Assembly (NCBI RefSeq): GCF_050286925.1
Contig: NZ_JBFWFX010000002.1
Location: forward strand, 62,001 to 126,000
DNA from: Caloranaerobacter sp050286925
GTDB taxonomy: Bacteria > Bacillota > Clostridia > Tissierellales > Thermohalobacteraceae
Direction: 5' to 3'
DNA length: 64,000 nucleotides
This document shows positions 60,988 through 64,000 of the stretch, piece after piece. The notes under the pieces are model-generated. The model saw only the letters and a program-made list of their open reading frames with translations. It was not told the DNA's origin and made no database searches. The translations under genes and the position numbers were made by a program. The stretch's first letter is position 1, and each line of letters opens with the position of its first letter.

Positions 60988-61689
60988 ATGAAAGTTTTAG
61001 TTTTTGATGTATGGGGAGACTATGGTCATTTTAGAAAATACTTTACTACATCTTCACCTTTGACATTTTCTTTTCCTCCTAAAACGGCTATATATGGACT
61101 AGTATCTGCAATTTTAGGTATAGATAAGAGTGAGTATTTGAAATATTTTCAGAATAAAAGCTGTAAAGTAGCCATAAAAATAATAAATCCTGTGAAGAAA
61201 ACAAGAATACCAATTAATTATATTGATACAAAACAGGCTATTGATATGAGTAAGATAAAGAATAGAACCCAGGTAAATCTTGAGGTGATAAAGGACTGTA
61301 AATTTAGGATATATTTTTATCATAAAAATAATGAACTTTATAGAAATTTAAAAGAATTATTGATTGATAAAAAATGTATTTATAGTATTTGTCTAGGCTT
61401 ATCAGAGTTAATAGCTAATTATAAATTTATTGGTGAATTTGAAGCAGAAAGATTTGAGAATAAAGAATTTGTAGAAATAGATACATTAATACCTTTTGAT
61501 GAAAGTATTAGTATAAAAATTCAAGATGGTAGAGAGTATCTAAAGGATACTGTTTATAATGAAATGAATGAAAAAAGGGAGATAACAGAATACATAAGTG
61601 TATTATATGAAAGAACAGGAAAAACTATTATGTGCAATATACCTGTGTATTATAAATTGGAAAGTGGGGATAGAATTGTATTCATTTAA
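60988..61689 (+). CDS. cas5: Type I-B Cas5 protein
   Basis: A 233-residue RAMP protein. It begins KVLVFDVWGDYGHFRKYFTT, followed by SPLTFSFPPKTAIYGLVSAILGI, the N-terminal signature of Cas5. It caps the 5' handle of crRNA in Cascade. It starts 10 bases after cas7 with a GGTGATG site and overlaps cas3 by 14 bases. Key family motifs are complete. Confidence 0.94.
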   Translation: MKVLVFDVWGDYGHFRKYFTTSSPLTFSFPPKTAIYGLVSAILGIDKSEYLKYFQNKSCKVAIKIINPVKKTRIPINYIDTKQAIDMSKIKNRTQVNLEVIKDCKFRIYFYHKNNELYRNLKELLIDKKCIYSICLGLSELIANYKFIGEFEAERFENKEFVEIDTLIPFDESISIKIQDGREYLKDTVYNEMNEKREITEYISVLYERTGKTIMCNIPVYYKLESGDRIVFI

Positions 61690-63934
61690 ACTTTTATCCC
61701 ATCCAGAAACGTTATTAGTGGATCATCTTGAAAATGTTTATAACTGTGGAATTGGAATACTAGAGGAAAATAAATTATTTCTTGAAGACAAAGAATTTTT
61801 AAAAATCATTCTAATAGGACATGATTTGGGAAAAGCTACATCGTATTTTCAAGATTATATCAAAAAAATAGAAAGCCATGGTTCTATTAAAAATCATGGC
61901 TTTCTGTCAGCTTTATTTACTTATAGTATTTTGCAGAAAAAATTTGATAAAGATAAAGCACTTAAAGGTTTTTTGATAGTAAAACGACATCATGGCAATA
62001 TTCAAAATATGTATGATGAACTGTCTATGAAAAAAATAGAAGTAGAAAGTCAATTGGAAACTTTAGACAAGCAGTTAAAAACAATAGATTTTAGAGAACT
62101 AAACTTGATATTAGAAAAATTTAATCTGCCATGTGTTAAAAGTGAAGAGATTAAAAACATATTTATAGAGCTATTCGATGAAATGGAAGCTGTAATTTAC
62201 TATGAAGATGATATGCTTTTAAATATTGAAGAGTATTTCAAATTGAAGTATTTTTATTCAATTCTAATATATAGCGATAAATTTTCTGTTATATTTGATA
62301 AGAAAAGAGAAAAAAGCAAAGAGATAAAAATAGAAAAGCTAGAAGAATTTATTGAAAAACTTCCTAAATGTAAGAATATTATTAATGATAAGAGAAATGA
62401 AGCAAGAATTAATGTTGAAAGTAAAATAGAAAATTTAAATAAAAAAATATTCACATTGACTTTACCAACGGGTATGGGAAAGACACTAAATAGTTTAAAT
62501 TTTGCACTAAAATTGCGAGAAAAATTATATAAAGAAGAAGGTGTATACTATAATGTTATTTACACTTTTCCGTTTACAAGTATCATTGATCAGACCTATG
62601 AAATATTTCAAAAAATATTTGGTAATAGAACATCAGATGTGTTGAAACATCATTATTTATCAAAAGTAGAGTATAAAGATGATGAAGATTACTTTGAAAC
62701 AGAAAAGAGTAAGTTTTTAATAGAGACATGGGATTCTAAAATTGTTGTAACGACTTTTGTAAAACTACTTCAATGTATATTTTCTAATAAGAATAGTGAA
62801 TTATTGAAATTTAATAAACTTGCAAATTGCATAGTTATACTTGATGAAGTTCAGAACATACCTTACAAATATTGGAAATTAATTAGGCAGAGTTTTGAAG
62901 TATTATCAGATGTATTAAATACATATTTTATTTTAATGACAGCTACTCAGCCATTGATATTTAAAGGTGAGGTCGAGCTTGTAGAAAATACTAAGGAATA
63001 TTTTAAAATCTTTAAAAGAACAAAATTAAACATAGATTTAAAAGAAAGGAGTATTGATGAGTTTATTGATGAAATAAAGCCAATTATAGAAAAAGCAAAT
63101 AAAATAATGATAGTTTTAAATACTGTTAAGTCAGCACAAGAAGTTTATAAACAAATCAAAAATATTGCAGATAAAAAGGTTATTTTTCTGTCGGCATCAG
63201 TAATACCAAAAGATAGGAAGGAGAGAATTTTGGAAATAAAGAAATTAGATAAATACATTTTAGTGTCTACACAAGTAGTCGAAGCAGGAGTCGATATTGA
63301 TAATGATGTTGTTATTAGGGATATAGGTCCTTGGGACAGTATAGTGCAGTGTGCTGGGAGATGTAATAGAAATAATGAAAGAGATATAGGGGATGTTTAT
63401 ATTTATAAGTTGAAAGGAGAAAAAAGTGTATTTGCCAATATAGTTTATGGAAGGTTTTTAATTAGTAAGACGGAAAAAATATTGAAAAATAATTCTCATA
63501 TATTCGAACATGACTTTTTTGACTATTCAAAATATTATTTTGAAGAAATAAATAAAGATAAGAGTGATGATTATTCTAATAGAATTATAGAAGATATTAA
63601 TCAACTTAACTTCAATGAAGTTAATAATCAGTTTAAATTGATTGAAAATAACAGTTTATACATAATGCCTGTATTTATTGAAAAAGATGAAGAGGCTACT
63701 TATATATGGACAAAATATGAGGAATTATTTGACATAAAAGATAGATTTGAAAGGATGAATAAATTTTTAGAGATTAAAGAGAAATTTCTTTCTTATGTAA
63801 TTAATATCAATATCAAAGATTTTCCATTTGTGAGAGATAGATTTTATGGGAAAATACCGATTGAAAATCTAGATTATTATTATTCTGATGAATATGGATT
63901 TATTACAGATAATGACCAAACGATGTTCTTCTAG
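61676..63934 (+). CDS. cas3: CRISPR-associated helicase/nuclease Cas3
   Basis: A ~752-residue Cas3. An N-terminal HD nuclease has GHDLGKATSYF near residue 48 and KRHHG near 102. The SF2 helicase follows: motif I LPTGMGKT near 262, motif II LDEVQN near 388, motif III MTATQPL near 420, motif VI-type QVVEAGVDID and QCAGRCNRN near 535-565. It degrades target DNA recruited by Cascade. TTG 61676 follows AAAGTGGGG; GTG 61664 is an alternative. Both lie inside cas5. HD and helicase are fused in one chain, as usual. Confidence 0.94.
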   Translation: MYSFKLLSHPETLLVDHLENVYNCGIGILEENKLFLEDKEFLKIILIGHDLGKATSYFQDYIKKIESHGSIKNHGFLSALFTYSILQKKFDKDKALKGFLIVKRHHGNIQNMYDELSMKKIEVESQLETLDKQLKTIDFRELNLILEKFNLPCVKSEEIKNIFIELFDEMEAVIYYEDDMLLNIEEYFKLKYFYSILIYSDKFSVIFDKKREKSKEIKIEKLEEFIEKLPKCKNIINDKRNEARINVESKIENLNKKIFTLTLPTGMGKTLNSLNFALKLREKLYKEEGVYYNVIYTFPFTSIIDQTYEIFQKIFGNRTSDVLKHHYLSKVEYKDDEDYFETEKSKFLIETWDSKIVVTTFVKLLQCIFSNKNSELLKFNKLANCIVILDEVQNIPYKYWKLIRQSFEVLSDVLNTYFILMTATQPLIFKGEVELVENTKEYFKIFKRTKLNIDLKERSIDEFIDEIKPIIEKANKIMIVLNTVKSAQEVYKQIKNIADKKVIFLSASVIPKDRKERILEIKKLDKYILVSTQVVEAGVDIDNDVVIRDIGPWDSIVQCAGRCNRNNERDIGDVYIYKLKGEKSVFANIVYGRFLISKTEKILKNNSHIFEHDFFDYSKYYFEEINKDKSDDYSNRIIEDINQLNFNEVNNQFKLIENNSLYIMPVFIEKDEEATYIWTKYEELFDIKDRFERMNKFLEIKEKFLSYVININIKDFPFVRDRFYGKIPIENLDYYYSDEYGFITDNDQTMFF

Positions 63935-64000
63935 TTTTATTCATAAAAGGTTAAAAACGACAATAAATCATAGGCAATTAGGAAGAAAAGTATCATATAG
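63935..64000. other. Right edge of window
   Basis: Sixty-six bases after cas3 with no gene or repeat visible. In type I-B loci cas4, cas1, cas2 and the array often follow; they would lie beyond this edge. Confidence 0.6.

Overview
The window is AT-rich DNA that reads as a chromosome segment of a low-GC, anaerobic, motile and probably spore-forming member of the Clostridia. The indicators are strong AAGGAGG-type ribosome binding sites with many TTG and GTG starts, a Spo0E-like phosphatase, a SigI/RsgI pair, several chemoreceptors, two c-di-GMP-I riboswitches, and a split acyl-CoA dehydratase activase cluster typical of anaerobes. I do not identify a species. No rRNA, tRNA or CRISPR array was seen.

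Bases 1-33330 are mostly housekeeping and signalling. They hold the end of an oligopeptide-binding protein followed by oppBCDF and a 48-residue membrane peptide; convergent pepF; a c-di-GMP riboswitch in front of a dCache chemoreceptor; pepT; a membrane-anchored SH3/GH18 protein; a Spo0E-like peptide; a three-gene CoA-dehydratase-activase operon; a ZIP metal transporter; an SH3/CAP lipoprotein; sigI-rsgI; an MFS exporter; a second c-di-GMP riboswitch in front of an HD-GYP protein; another chemoreceptor; a 35-residue leader peptide with two terminators in front of an asymmetric heterodimeric ABC exporter; degV; a second MFS transporter; a coiled-coil repeat protein; and a zinc-ribbon protein. 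Two unexplained repeat structures lie here: a ~250-bp folded inverted-repeat element between two copies of one terminator hairpin (30709-31014), and a ~120-bp two-hairpin dispersed repeat with three copies (17244, 31031 and 52687).

Bases 33458-49927 form a defence island on the plus strand. A complete Wadjet system (jetABCD, type II by protein families) is followed 60 bp later by a divergent sirtuin and a terminator. Next comes a complete type I Zorya system (zorABCD), followed by a membrane-anchored protein with two PcrA-tail/Tudor-like modules that I do not recognise as a described Zorya component.

Bases 50053-57344 return to accessory and housekeeping genes: a cupin protein, a VanW-family protein, DUF134 and DUF5320 genes with operator-like direct repeats, an EamA transporter, an XRE/TPR regulator, a CPA2 antiporter paired with a PII-like protein, and a soluble chemoreceptor whose sensor is a Rossmann fold. 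Bases 57556-63934 hold a type I-B cas operon, cas6-cas8b-cas7-cas5-cas3. The adaptation genes and array, if present, lie beyond the right edge.

The best candidates for undescribed biology are the Tudor-like Zorya neighbour, the sirtuin in the Wadjet transcription unit, the folded element near 30.8 kb, the attenuator-like leader of the ABC exporter, and the Rossmann chemoreceptor.
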